Source: Hypsibius dujardini
Lineage: Eukaryota; Tardigrada; Eutardigrada; Parachela; Hypsibiidae
Direction of reading: 5' to 3'
NCBI GenBank assembly: GCA_001579985.1
Contig: LRSR01013359.1
Location: 1-31,291, forward strand
Length of the DNA stretch: 31,291 bases
Shown: positions 1 through 10,275 of the stretch, one piece after another
Layout of the letters: every line of letters starts with the position of its first letter
How positions within the stretch are numbered: position 1 is the stretch's first letter
Notes under the pieces: model-generated
Told to the model about the DNA's origin: nothing
Seen by the model: the letters and a program-made list of their open reading frames with translations, nothing else
Database searches by the model: none
Position numbers and translations under genes: made by a program

Positions 1-2
1 AT

Positions 3-104
3 ATGCGCGACAAGGACTTGTTGCTTCCGGCGATCGATATCTCCAATGCAATAACGACTGACCTAGGGGGCGCCACTCGTTTAATTGGAGTAATTGCTCC
101 CTGA
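3..104 (+). CDS. possible C-terminal exon of an upstream gene (partial)
   Basis: The frame is open from the window edge to a TGA at 102-104, giving about 33 codons with a balanced composition (it begins MRDKDLLLPAID and ends LIGVIAP). Several overlapping AATAAA-like motifs lie in the AT-rich stretch near 325-350, at a plausible distance for a polyadenylation signal. I do not recognise the protein. The piece is short enough to be open by chance, so this is only a suggestion that a + strand gene ends here. Confidence 0.2.
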   Translation: MRDKDLLLPAIDISNAITTDLGGATRLIGVIAP

Positions 105-1766
105 AAGTCGATTCTATTTGTGTCATCCAGTTGCAGTTCAAAGGTTATCATCATTCATTTACCGGCTCAGCTTTTCATTGAATGTTGTCGGTGTTTAATT
201 CACAAAATCCCGAACTGGTTTTCCATTTCTGTTGATTCATATTCTCACATTAAATTTGGTCCCGGCTCTTCAGGAATATTTCCCCCGGGGGTTTGTGGCA
301 ATTCTTTTCCTTTAAATTTAAATAAATAAATAAATTTAAATAAATTCTTTATTGTAATATTTCGATCACGAATAACTTTTTGCGGCAGAGAAACAACTAA
401 TAGGACGAGAAATGGGAAATATTTTTCGGGTCCACGGGCAACGCCCAGTCACTGTCGGGGAAATCGAATCAGAACACATCCGGTTGGCCTGTCTGTGTGT
501 AGCTTTGGACTTGTTGTCTGGCTTGTTCCCATCCATCCATCTCCCTTGAAGGTCTTGGGTCTCTCACGGAAGAAAGTGAAAAGCTTAGCGGCTTAGTACG
601 CCATCATGATCAAATTCCACACGACACGGAGAAAATACACACCGCCACAGCACAGCACACAGTCAGGCATGCAACAGTGAAGGAAATCGTTGCCCCACGC
701 TGCGCAAGTGGAGAGGGGAGAGGAGAGGCGGCCGGTGTGGTGAATGTGAAACCAGTCAGTCAAGTTTAAAAAGCGCAAACAGCCTTGGCGTCCAGAGAGC
801 ATAGCAAACACACCAACCCCTCGGGACAGTCACCGAGCACACATCACAGACAGACAGACAGAGGCAGACAGACACACAAGGATCGAGCGAGCACACTCGG
901 ATGGCTTTCCTGTCGCGCTCCAGAGGAGTCGACCGATGAGACCGAGACTGCGAGAGCAGTGTTCAGCGCGCGCAACTGGCAGGAAACGAAGGGGAAGCAA
1001 GGACGAAGGAAGGCCATACCCGGCATCACTCACGGAATGTGGGACAACCTCTCCACCCTTCCCTTCCTTCCACCCCTCCTTCCTTCCCTCTTTCCCTCCT
1101 TCCTTCCTTCTTTCCCTCTCCCTGATAAAACGTCCGCGCGAGTTGGAAATACGCGCACTCATTCCCGAGTCGGATCTGAGTCATAATCGGTATTTTAATA
1201 CACTCGCACACTCGCACACTCACACACACGCACACTCGCACACACACACTCACACACACACACAGGAAAGGAAGGAGGGCCGCACACCAGCACCAGGCGC
1301 AGCCACTGCCGCGAATGGGATGACGACACTTGCTGCTCGACCGAAAAGAGCCCAAGGGAATTCTCGGGATAGAGGCACGATGAAACGACACAGAGCAGCA
1401 GCAGCTCACACACATACACGCTCACACAACACAAGCAGTGACACGCAACGCAATCACGAGGCTCTTTCTTTTCTCGTCCTTCCCAACCAGTTCAAAGCAG
1501 CAGTAGCAACAGGTTTTCCCCTTCTCTCTCCCCCCTTTTTCATCTCGACACTTCGTAAAGCAACACGAAGCAGTTTTGGGATTCCGGGGCCGCGCCCCTG
1601 TTCAAATATTTGATTCCCCCGTTTTGTTCTGCTCACCAGGAACCCGGATTTCGCCATCAAAATCACACCTTTCTCCGCGCACACCACGCACCATTTTGAA
1701 TTTTGAAGTTTGAAGTATTTGGGGGTGACGTCATTGGTCTGACGCCGTCTCTCGTGAGGAGGAGTG
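105..1766. other. gene-free leader upstream of the Ikaros-like gene
   Basis: No convincing coding exon is visible. The stretch holds an AT-rich patch (about 300-360), a CAGA run (about 848-875), a CCTT-type polypyrimidine tract (about 1055-1120) and a CA/CACTCG repeat (about 1200-1264). Several long open frames here are made only of these simple repeats. It probably contains the promoter and 5' UTR of the gene starting at 1767, but I see no clear TATA box or other core element. Confidence 0.5.
1200..1264. repeat. (CA)n/CACTCG microsatellite
   Basis: Imperfect CA dinucleotide run with interspersed CACTCG units, upstream of the Ikaros-like gene. Confidence 0.85.
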
Positions 1767-4700
1767 ATGATGATGGCGCAGCAGCGGGTCAGCGGTGGTG
1801 GTGGGAGAAAGAAGGCCCCCACTGTGCGGGAGAGCTTGAGCCAGTTCAATCTCCTCACCAAACGGGAGGAGGTTCCGGGCGACGTCGACGAAGATGATGA
1901 TGGCGACGGGGATGTTTTGATGGATGAGGAATCCAGTTTGACCGGTAGTCTCGACGGACGGGGATATAATAATCATGAGGAACCGTACCCGGAGGAGGAA
2001 TCACCGCTCGACTCGGCACCCTTGGAGGACGACGGAACCGAGGAAGAGGAGGATGGCTATACATCGGGAATATTGGACTTTTCGACGGTGGTGCAGAATG
2101 GCGGAGGACAATCGGTGGGAAGGAAGCTGGCGGGCTCGGCGCGGTCATCCGTCAACGGAGAGCAGGTTTGTGGTGTTTTTGGTCTGTCTGGTTGATTGTC
2201 GAGAACGAAGTTGATTTGTTGATTGACTAGTTCTGGTTGATTTGTTGATTGTCGAGCATGTGGTTGATTTGTTGATTGTCGAGCATGTGGTTGATTTGTT
2301 GATTGTCGAACATGTGGTTGATTTGTTGATTGTCGAACATGTGGTTGATTTGTTGATTGACTAGTTGTGGTTGATCACTATTTCGTAGTTGTAGTGACCT
2401 GTTGCCTGTAGGGTTGTTGGTAATTGTGATATAACAGGAATACTTGTTTTTAATTTTTTTGCTTTCATGACCGATTAATTAATTGTGTTGATGGACCTCA
2501 TAAATTCATGTCGTATTGTTTGCTCAATTTAATTTAAAATAAGTGAAATCCGTTAATGGCATAATCAACTGATGGATTGATTGATCAATTGATTGGCTGA
2601 TGATGCAGATCAGCGGATCTTCTTTCTTGTTACATGGAATTGGATGGAGGAAGTCGAAACCAAACTGGTTTTGGTATCAAGATTCATTCATTACATGAGG
2701 TATTTCTTTTAGAGTTTCGACGAAAATGGCGTCGGCGCAGAAGAGGGCGATGAGGTCAACAATGTCGACGGCAACGGGAGCTTAGACACGGGCAGCAAGT
2801 CGGGCGGTAGAGGAGGCAAGAACATCGAATGTGACATCTGCAAGAAGACGTTTTCCAACGCGGCAAAGTAGGTGTTCTTACTTCTTGTCTAATTTTTGTG
2901 TATTATAAGCGTCCAGGTACGACACGACGCCTAGTGTTGGTCATTGAACTGTGTTGACCTGCTGTCTGATTATTATGATTACAGCATGCGCCGACACCGA
3001 ATGCGGCACTCTGGTATCAAACCTTTCAAGTGTCACTTTTGCGGAAATGAGTTTTACCGAAAGGACCACATGCGAGAACATATCGAACATAAGCATAGCA
3101 GCTCACAGGTTAGTCACAGATTTTCTTCGCTTCTGACTGAGCCACTATTAGCTGCTGGTCGTTTCTTTGTGGATGTCCGACCTTAATGTCTGTGCTAAAT
3201 CTATTTGCCTGTCCGTTCATTGGGCAAAGCGTCTCGTTCTCTGTGTCCCAGCCTGTTTGTCTGTCTGCATGTCTACTTTCATGTCTGTTTGTCTTTCTGC
3301 CTGTCTGCCTGCCTGTCTGTTTGTTTGTCTGTCTGTCAGTCTGTCAGTCTGTCAGTCAGTCAGTCAGTCGTTCAGTCGTTCAGTCAGTCAGTCATTCTGT
3401 TTGCCTGTCTACGTGTCTGCCTGCTTATCTCTTTGCCTGTCTGTCTGTGTGCCTGCCTGCTCGCCGGTCTTTCAGTCTACTTTGGCATCTGTCGCCCCAC
3501 CTGCATGTGCTCACATCGACTGCCTGCCGACTCGCACAGGGTCCTGCTTGCTAACCGCATGAGAAAGTTAATCTTTCCAATTTTAATCCTCCAGGGTGTT
3601 TCACAGGTTCAGTGCTACTTCTGCCAACAAGTCTTCGCCCAGAAAAAGGACCTCTTCCAGCACGTCACTCGCGATCATGATGTGGATCCCCGCGAGCTCC
3701 ACTGCCACCGGTGCTCATTCAGCGCGGGCACGCTGGGCCGCTACCTCTGGCACCTATCCACCTCGCATCCGCGTCAGGAATCGGCCCACGGCAAATCTTC
3801 CAGTCCCGCCCCGTGGGATGCCGGTATCACCACATCCCTCACCACATCCGATCTCCTCAGCCACAAGAAGGCGATGAAACCGAAACGGAAGCCGCGAAAA
3901 CGCGAAGCGATCGCGTCGCCCCCGCCGCCGTCCATGATGTCGGGCGACCTGTCCACCGGCCGCTACTCCGCCAGCTGGCTCCGGCCGGATGTGAACGTCG
4001 ATCTCGACGACCACGACCACGACGACAACATTCCAATTTCTCAGGCCGACACCACTACTCGTTACGTCTCCATTCTCCCGAAAAACGCGGTTCCACCGCC
4101 GATGGCAACACTGGCGCAGCGCTTGAACGGCAATCACATTTCGTCGTTCGCTGTGCCGGCCGGATTGAGCACCGTTCTCACGCGCCCGGCAGGTGGCGCC
4201 AGTCGGACCGTGGAGTCGCTGTCGCCCATGCCGGAGCTGGACGTTAATGGGAAGACTGCCAGCGGAAGCAGCAGCAATCGACGCAAATCCAAGGCGCCGG
4301 TTCGTGTGGAACGGAACACGGATGCCGGGGAGGAGGGGAGAAGCTCGTTGGTCGGTCAGCGGATCGACGGCAGTGTGGTAGACGATGTGAAACCATTCCC
4401 GGCGCTGGTTCGCCGCAATAACCTTCCAGAGGATCTGTTCTCCGCTCACAGCAGCACCGCGAACGGACAGGGATCCCAGCGGTCTAACGGCCATCACACT
4501 AGAAATCTCAATACACCTGCAGTGTCGGAGCCGGAACGAGAGACTTCGCCGGCCAAGTGTCCCCATTGCCTGATTCTCTATCCCGACAGGGTGCTGTACA
4601 TGTTGCATAAGACTCTACATACCGATGGACACCCCTACCGGTGAGAACATTTTTCGTGCATCATATTCCGTCATTCATCACATGATTCATCACGTGATTC

Positions 4701-4824
4701 ACATCATCATTGGAGCGTGTGTTTCATTTTCAGATGTTCGCGATGCCGGTTGCAGTTCCCGAACCGCTACGAGTTCTATGCGCACATCGTCAATCACGGC
4801 GGATCCGCCAGTTCTTTGCTCTAG
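1767..4824 (+). CDS. Ikaros/Hunchback-type C2H2 zinc-finger transcription factor, 5 exons, 604 aa
   Basis: Exons 1767-2165, 2713-2867, 2985-3108, 3595-4640 and 4734-4824 join in phase with GT-AG introns. The first ATG of three in a row was taken as start. Seen: an acidic N-terminal region (about 33-95), fingers 1 and 2 at C173-H193 and C201-H222 (finger 1 is split by intron 2), fingers 3 and 4 at C233-H254 and C263-H284, then a roughly 260-residue Ser/Pro/basic linker. Fingers 5 and 6 sit at C548-H568 and C576-H596, eight residues from the C-terminus. This layout, with DNA-binding fingers in front and a terminal finger pair containing a VLYMLH core and a RYEFYAHI core, is that of Ikaros-family and Hunchback proteins, whose last two fingers mediate dimerisation. 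It would act in the nucleus. Orthology to a specific member is not claimed. Finger 4 has an atypical linker. Confidence 0.88.
2166..2712. other. intron 1 of the Ikaros-like gene
   Basis: 547 bp, beginning GTTTGTGG after CAG and ending TTCTTTTAG. It carries the 27-bp tandem repeat listed separately and ATTG-rich sequence near 2570-2600. No coding exon seen. Confidence 0.8.
2234..2372. repeat. 27-bp tandem repeat, about 5 copies
   Basis: The unit reads TGGTTGATTTGTTGATTGTC followed by GAGCATG or GAACATG, with few mismatches between copies. It lies inside intron 1 of the Ikaros-like gene. Confidence 0.9.
3240..3480. repeat. CTGT tetranucleotide microsatellite in intron 3 of the Ikaros-like gene
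   Basis: Long degenerate run of CTGT/CAGT/CCTG units within the 3109-3594 intron. Open frames rich in CLSVCLSV here are repeat translations, not genes. Confidence 0.9.
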
Positions 4825-5474
4825 GGGAGAGAACCGCCCGGGATAGGGATTTGGACGATGGGTTGTGACAGTGTTGGTCGTTTTATGAGTCAGTCATTGT
4901 GTTGTGTTTTTGTAGTCGGTTTTTGCGTAATTATTAGAATTTTTGGCTTTGTGCTGGGGGGTTGTTCTCTTGATTTTTTTCTCGAATGAAGCCGCCGTAG
5001 TGGCCTTCTGGACTGCATTCTACGCTTTTGTTGCCTATTTGTGTATAAGTTTATCTACCAATAATGACGGGATGCAATAACTCGGTGCACAAAAACGGTT
5101 TCGCCACTAAACAGTAAGCGACAGAATTTTTTAGAATTTTTTAGACAGAATAGTTTAATCCAATGAAGGGGCCCTGAAATGGGCCAAAGGGGCGGGGCAA
5201 GGCTAGTACTTGAACAGTCAACCAATCAACCAGCGGAGCTCCACGTACAGCATATTGCTGTCTTCCCCTGCCCCGCCCCTTTTGCCCATTTCCGGGACCC
5301 TCCGTTAGATTAAATTCTCCCGCTTACTGTAGGACCAAGTCCGCAGAGTTACAGTATTTCGACATTGTTCAAGCCTTTCAATCAGACTCCGGTTAAATGT
5401 TCTGTAAGTAATAAGTAAATCACTGAATGCGAAATACGAAGTCAGAATTAAGACAGGCAAAACAACTGGCGCGG
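4825..5474. other. convergent intergenic gap, Ikaros-like gene / MMAA
   Basis: 650 bp between two stop codons on opposite strands, so it holds both 3' UTRs. The 220-bp inverted-repeat element at 5111-5330 takes up a third of it. I saw no canonical AATAAA in the expected places. Confidence 0.7.
5111..5330. mobile_element. inverted-repeat element (MITE/foldback), CAGTAAGCG ends
   Basis: Left arm starts ACAGTAAGCG and right arm ends CGCTTACTGT. Further in, the left arm (about 5154-5203) contains CCAAAGGGGCGGGGCAAGG, matched on the right arm by CCTGCCCCGCCCCTTTTGCC. The arms are roughly 90 and 60 nt long with an extra TTTTTTAGAA insertion on the left, and the loop is about 65 nt. There is no open frame, so it is non-autonomous. 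A CAGT terminus next to TA would fit Tc1/mariner-type elements, but the flanking TA duplication is imperfect. Confidence 0.75.
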
Positions 5475-6855
5475 CTATCTGCAAGGGTCTTCCCGGAAAG
5501 CATCAATTAACAGGAGTGCGCCGGCCGAAGATGTTATGCGCCCACTGGACACGGCCTCTTCAATTCCTCTTCGCATGGCTTGAACAGTCGAATTTGATTT
5601 AAAGGAAGACTGGAGATGTTCTTCAATGAACCGCCACATCCGCATGGTGCTTTGAGCAGATCTTCTCTTCACGAATTCATCACTGGATATTGCGGTTTCT
5701 CTGAATTTCTGGAACAGATCCCAGCATTCTGGAATTCCTTCGCCGGTTACAGAAGAAACTCGAATCACCTAGAACGACAACAAACAACAAACGAATCAAT
5801 CGCAAATAATAAAATTTAGTTAAGGAAGACATTTGACAACTGGGTTCGTCACAACCGGGTTCGTCACAACCGGGTTCGTTACAACCGGGTTCGTCACAAC
5901 TGGGTTCGTCACAACTGGGTTCGTCACAACTGGGTTCGTCACAACCGGGTTCGTCAATGCTTACAGCTGTGCTGAGGTTACTTTGAGCGTCGTTGTTTGG
6001 GTTTTGGTGGGCCGTAGCGGTAAAACGTGTCAATCAAGCTTTGATTGATTTAGATCACATTACTGCATATCTTAAGCATTTTGTTGTTTTTATTTCCGAG
6101 CGCTATCCTCTGCATTATATTGCAGTTTCTTTACGATTTCGTTGTCAATATGATTGAACTCATTTGTCATGAGCATTCTATCGCCTATGACGTACACGCC
6201 GCGAAAGTAAAGCGCCGTGCATTTTTCTGTTAGCCAATAAATCAATCTACAACTAAACAAATCAAATGCGTGGTTGTCCCACACGGCCCACCTGAACTCA
6301 AACAACGACCCTCAAGCTAACCTCAGAACAGCTTTAGTCTGTAAGTACCTTAGGCTTCCAATGAGTATTTTCCGGTGTCATGAACTTCAAGGCGCTAATA
6401 TATTCCCCTTGGGTCCTTCTGGCTGCCGGTATGAGATCACCATCAGACTTGTTAACGATGACCACATGACTCAGCTCCATGATTCCCCGTTTCATTGCTT
6501 GCAATTCGTCCCCGGCACCGGGTGAGATGATGACCACGAATATATCCGTCATATCCGCCACAACGTATTCGTTCTGCCCAGAACCTAAAAAATCAATCTG
6601 ACACTGAACTAAAGATGAGGATACAAAAAGAGGAGCAGCACAACCCATCGCATGAGCAGGCGACCAACTACCCAGAAAAAGCTCGCGTAGAAGGTAGAAT
6701 GACAAACACCGAAGGCAGCACCCCAGCCTTACGGCAGGCAGTCGAACAGACAGACAGAAAAATAGACTGATACTCTGAAACAATGGCACATGCATATATA
6801 AGTAAACAGTCAGAGAGACAGAGGGAGCGAAAAGAGACAGAGTGACAGACAGAGT

Positions 6856-6889
<34 letters not shown>

Positions 6890-6922
6890 AAAACAGACAG
6901 ACAGGCAGGCAGGCAGGCAGGC

Positions 6923-6963
<41 letters not shown>

Positions 6964-7990
6964 GGCAGACAAACAGACAAACAGACAGACAATAAACCAG
7001 CCGAATAGTCAAACGTACCGACAGTTTCGACAAAGACAACATCGAAGCCCGCAGCCTCGACCAGATTTATGGAATCAGAAGTCGTCCTTGTTACTCCTCC
7101 CAAAATGCCGCAGGTCGGCGAAGGCCGGATGAATGCTCTGTGATCTTTCGACAGATTTGGCATTCTTGTCTTGTCTCCAAGAAGAGAACCTGAGGGCCGC
7201 ACACAAGTACTAGTAAATAAAAAACTGAGCCAAACAGTTGTTTCAAGCCAAAAAAGTATCTGAATCACTCTACCCCCGGTTATTCTGGAAGATGGGTCCA
7301 CTGTTAAACAGCCGACTTTATGTCCCTTCCCTAAAAGATGCATCCCAATCGCTTCCAGAAATGTAGATTTACCGGCACCCGGCGGACCTGATATTCCTGT
7401 ATCAAAAAATGTAACAATTTTAAATGCAAATTGAGAGTGAAACAAATGGATCGTTCCGATTAGAAATAGCAATCGACGAGTAAGATTTCGTAATTAACAC
7501 ATCAATCAATCGACGGCGACGACTCTAAAGTCTCGGTGAATCAATCCAGTGATCAATGCACACAATGATACACACCACAGGTAACACAGTACAATCAATC
7601 AATCAATCAATTCATCAATGCACACAGTACATACACACCACAAGTAACACAGTACAATCAATTAATCAATGCATCAACGCTACAGCACATACACACCAGG
7701 TAACACTCACCGATTCGGAATGAGAATGCTTTCGGGCCTTCCCGCGCTACTTTTTCATTTTCATTCTCCAAAACCAAATTGAGCAATTTCTGTGCCTTCA
7801 GCTGCTTCGCTGGATTACTCGATTCGATCAAAGTGATGGCTTCCGCTAGAGATGCTCGATCTCCCCTCAACAGACCTGCAAGTAACCATCGAGCAAAACG
7901 TTCGTGCTGCGCATTTGCAGTCAGCGCTCCATAAAATCGAAATCCCGGAAATTTTTGGCAAAAAAAATTTTTTGCAATCTGTTCCAGCAT
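5475..7990 (-). CDS. MMAA: methylmalonic aciduria type A protein (MMAA), mitochondrial G3E-type GTPase, 5 exons, 367 aa
   Basis: Exons in transcription order are 7990-7711, 7396-7274, 7189-7019, 6584-6349 and 5768-5475, all in phase with GT-AG introns. MMAA is a GTPase chaperone that loads adenosylcobalamin onto methylmalonyl-CoA mutase and protects the enzyme in mitochondria. Visible motifs are the Walker [10 protein letters not shown] right after exon 1, [28 protein letters not shown], the switch motif [17 protein letters not shown], the guanine-specificity motif NKSDGD, and WKPKV followed by a C-terminal helical dimerisation arm. Human MMAA is 418 aa. The shorter N-terminus here starts at a methionine followed by basic and aromatic residues that could act as a mitochondrial presequence, though an extra 5' exon cannot be excluded. 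It is divergent with profilin. Confidence 0.96.
5769..6348. other. intron 4 of MMAA
   Basis: 580 bp. It contains eight copies of a 15-bp tandem repeat (5836-5956); the rest is unremarkable and non-coding. Confidence 0.85.
5836..5956. repeat. 15-bp tandem repeat, 8 copies
   Basis: Unit ACAACYGGGTTCGTC, near perfect with only T/C changes. Because 15 is a multiple of 3, it stays open in several frames on both strands (TTGFV and CDEPS type). It lies within an intron whose flanking exons join correctly, so it is not coding. Confidence 0.95.
6585..7018. repeat. CAGA/CAGG microsatellite filling intron 3 of MMAA
   Basis: The 434-bp intron is dominated between about 6738 and 6992 by CAGA and CAGG tetranucleotides. 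Long CLSVCLSV-type frames on the minus strand come from this repeat. Confidence 0.9.
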
Positions 7991-8547
7991 GGCTGACTAA
8001 CGTCTAATTCAGAACTCAACTTTTCTGCTGGTTTGCATTTCCTTTTCCTAGATCAGCTGTTCTGTTAAACGGTCAGCTATAAACCGGGCCGATTGACCGG
8101 CTCGGAAGACCGTTAGCTTGTGCATGTGAGCCGGTCAAAGTCTTATCGACGAATCGTACGATGAAAGTAATGAAATTCGGTGCTCAGTTGTACGTCCTTA
8201 TCAGCCCCGCGTAAAACGGTAGGACTAGTACCTACTGTACATAGTCCCCTGCTATAACTGCCGGACGGAGAAACATCCATTTCTCCGCCTCGCGCTGAGT
8301 CATCAAGAAGCTGTGACTTCGTTTCTGAGCTCGCTGATTCTGCGAGGAATTTTCCAGCGAGCAATACTAGACTGTGTCATTCTATTTGTCGGTGTGGTTC
8401 TTCGTCATTTGCAATTCTTTTCAAATCGCCAGATCATCATTGTTGCACTCCCTTAAACGCTGGCGAGATTGTCGATTGACGAAGAACTTTCATATTTCCC
8501 TTTACGGATATTTCGCGTCGGAATTTTCTGAGGTCTTCCGTTTGAAA
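7991..8547. promoter_or_regulatory. divergent intergenic region MMAA / profilin, candidate bidirectional promoter
   Basis: 557 bp separate the two start codons, which point away from each other, so both promoters and 5' UTRs should lie here unless upstream non-coding exons exist elsewhere. An 11-bp perfect inverted repeat (TTGACCGGCTC at 8093-8103 and its complement at 8128-8138) sits in the middle, and a smaller hairpin occurs near 8221-8247. I see no TATA box. Confidence 0.5.
8093..8138. repeat. 11-bp perfect inverted repeat in the MMAA/profilin gap
   Basis: TTGACCGGCTC and GAGCCGGTCAA are separated by 24 nt. The role is unknown. It could be a paired binding site or a decayed foldback element. 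Confidence 0.7.
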
Positions 8548-9557
8548 ATGAGCTGGCAAGATTATGTTAACAACAACCTGCTGGGAACTGGCACCTGCAA
8601 AAGCGCATTGTTGGCAGGTCACGACGGGAACATCTGGGCCGAAGGTAGGAATTTATGTGGCCGGTTTCAGTTGACGGTCAGAGAAACTAACGGCCATTGT
8701 GGTTTGGGATGGCGTGTCTGCTTGATTGTTTGATTCATCATAATTGTCTCGCCATATTTAATTTAATTTCTCGGATTTGATACAAATCTGCTAGTAGTGT
8801 TCTTTGTTTTGTCAATTATTTGCTTCTGCTTGTTTTATTCAATAATAATTCAATAAAACATCCAAAATTCAAAATCCATTCAAAATCATTTAGTCATTTT
8901 TCCAACATGGTCTGCTGGATTGGATTGAATCGTTTTTTTTGGAAAGTTGATTGGTGGATGTTTTGATTTGACTGCGTTTCTTTATTTTTGTCTCTGTCTT
9001 TATTTTTGTGCGTGCAAGAATTTTCTGTAAAAAGTCGTTGATCGAATAACTGATTGATGAGTCATTCTTCATTATAGTGTATGATGGATTGATTGGTTGA
9101 TTGCTATACAATATCAGTCATATACTATTGTACTAGGCCACGACATGACCAGCCACTTAATCAGATCCTTTCCAAAATGGATTCTACGTGAAATCGTTAA
9201 ATCCCCGCCTTTTCCCTGTATATTACAAGGTGGCTGTTAAACCGGCTTTTTTCTAAATCGACTTCAGGTGGAGATCTGCAAGGAAAAATCTCGGTGGACG
9301 AACTGAAGCGGATAGCCAACGCCTTCAACGACGCCTCGGGATTTCAAGCGAACGGCGCCATCCTCGGTGGAAGTAAGTATATATTCCTCACTACCGACGG
9401 CACCGTCATGCGGTTGCGAAAAGGGTCGGGCGGCGCCATTGTGGTTAAGACCTCGCAGGCCATCATTCTTGCCACGTACGATGAAAGTATCCAGCCGGGA
9501 CAATGCAGTACCGTTTGTGAGAAACTTGGTGACTACCTTCGTACCGTCGGATACTAG
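8548..9557 (+). CDS. profilin, 2 exons, 128 aa
   Basis: Exons 8548-8644 and 9268-9557 join in phase 1 (GAAG|gtagg ... ttcag|GTGG). Profilin binds monomeric actin, promotes ADP/ATP exchange and delivers actin to poly-proline-containing assembly factors in the cytosol. The N-terminus MSWQDYVNNNL has the Trp and Tyr of the poly-proline site. NIWAEG follows, then the GAIVVKTSQAIILATYDE strand pair typical of animal/protist profilins, and the C-terminal helix ends LRTVGY with the expected final aromatic. The 128-residue length is normal for the family. The last codons belong to the first unit of a 26-bp tandem triplication that continues past the stop. Exon 2 contains a donor-like AGTAAGTAT at about 9371, but the frame reads through it and matches the family. 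Confidence 0.95.
8645..9267. other. profilin intron
   Basis: 623 bp, AT-rich, no recognisable gene or structured repeat. It begins GTAGGAATTT and ends CGACTTCAG. Confidence 0.85.
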
Positions 9558-9608
9558 ACTACCTTCGCACCGTCGGATACAAGACTAACTTCGTACCGTC
9601 GGATACTA
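9531..9608 (+). repeat. 26-bp tandem triplication overlapping the profilin stop codon
   Basis: Three adjacent units (9531-9556, 9557-9582, 9583-9608) of GACTACCTTCGTACCGTCGG plus ATACTA, with three substitutions in total. Unit 1 codes for the last residues of profilin, and its TA is completed to TAG by the first base of unit 2. Units 2 and 3 are in the 3' UTR. Confidence 0.95.
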
Positions 9609-10092
9609 GTGCGGGATTGGAAACTTTTCCGGAACTCTGATGGGATAATCTCTTCATTCTTAAGAACTTGTCGAGTTGTTTTTGCGGATTCTCTTCTGTC
9701 TCTGCCTGATAGTACATACATTCTTTCCCTGTCTGTCTCTCAGTTCGTGCTGCTTACTTCGGCTGTTCTACTGTATCTATCTTGATAGCTGCATTTTGAC
9801 CCGCGATTGTTGATGCTTTCTGTACTTCACATCTCTTGAAACGTTTTTATGGCCATTTCGCAACGTTATCATCAGTCGCATTTGGTACTCCACTTTTTAT
9901 AGATCAGACAGTTTTCACTATCCTTTCCATGACTGGCCTGTCGCAACTCACAATCACCTTTGTCTGTGTAGGGCGACTCACCACGGTATTGTATCTGTCC
10001 TTGTTACTATTCGGACTGTCTGGGGTCTGTTTGCGGAGCTAATTGACCGTTAACCGGGAAATCCTATTCCTAACCATGTGGTCACAGATCTG

Positions 10093-10275
10093 AAGTTCTT
10101 CTAAGTCATCATCGTACTCTCTGTTCTAGTAGGGATCAATTGATTGATTAAGCAAGTTCTGCCAAGTCAACATCGCACTGTCTGTTCTAGTAAGGATCAA
10201 TTGATTGATTAAGCAAGTTCTGCCAAGTCAACATCGCACTGTCTGTACTATTACTGATCAATTGATTGATTAAGC
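10093..10275. repeat. 61-bp tandem repeat, 3 copies
   Basis: Units begin AAGTTCT at 10093, 10154 and 10215 and each ends with GATCAATTGATTGATTAAGC. The second and third units are nearly identical, and the first is more diverged. Confidence 0.92.

Noticed and set aside
785-1613. Open frames of 130-225 codons on both strands upstream of the Ikaros-like gene
   Set aside because: They are mostly translations of CAGA, CCTT and CA repeats, overlap each other on both strands and show no domain.
3754-4608. 284-codon minus-strand open frame
   Set aside because: It is the antisense of Ikaros-like exon 4, which has zinc-finger motifs and valid splice borders on the plus strand.
5833-6048. Repeat protein of TTGFV units, or CDEPS on the other strand
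   Set aside because: It is a 15-bp minisatellite inside MMAA intron 4; open frames follow from the period being a multiple of three.
6334-7472. Long Cys/Leu/Ser-rich extensions of MMAA frames (CLSVCLSV)
   Set aside because: They read through splice donors into the TCTG intron repeat; the spliced model gives a full-length MMAA instead.
9836-10042. 68-codon hydrophobic plus-strand frame after profilin
   Set aside because: Short, no homology I can recognise, no splice context; chance frame in a pyrimidine-rich region.
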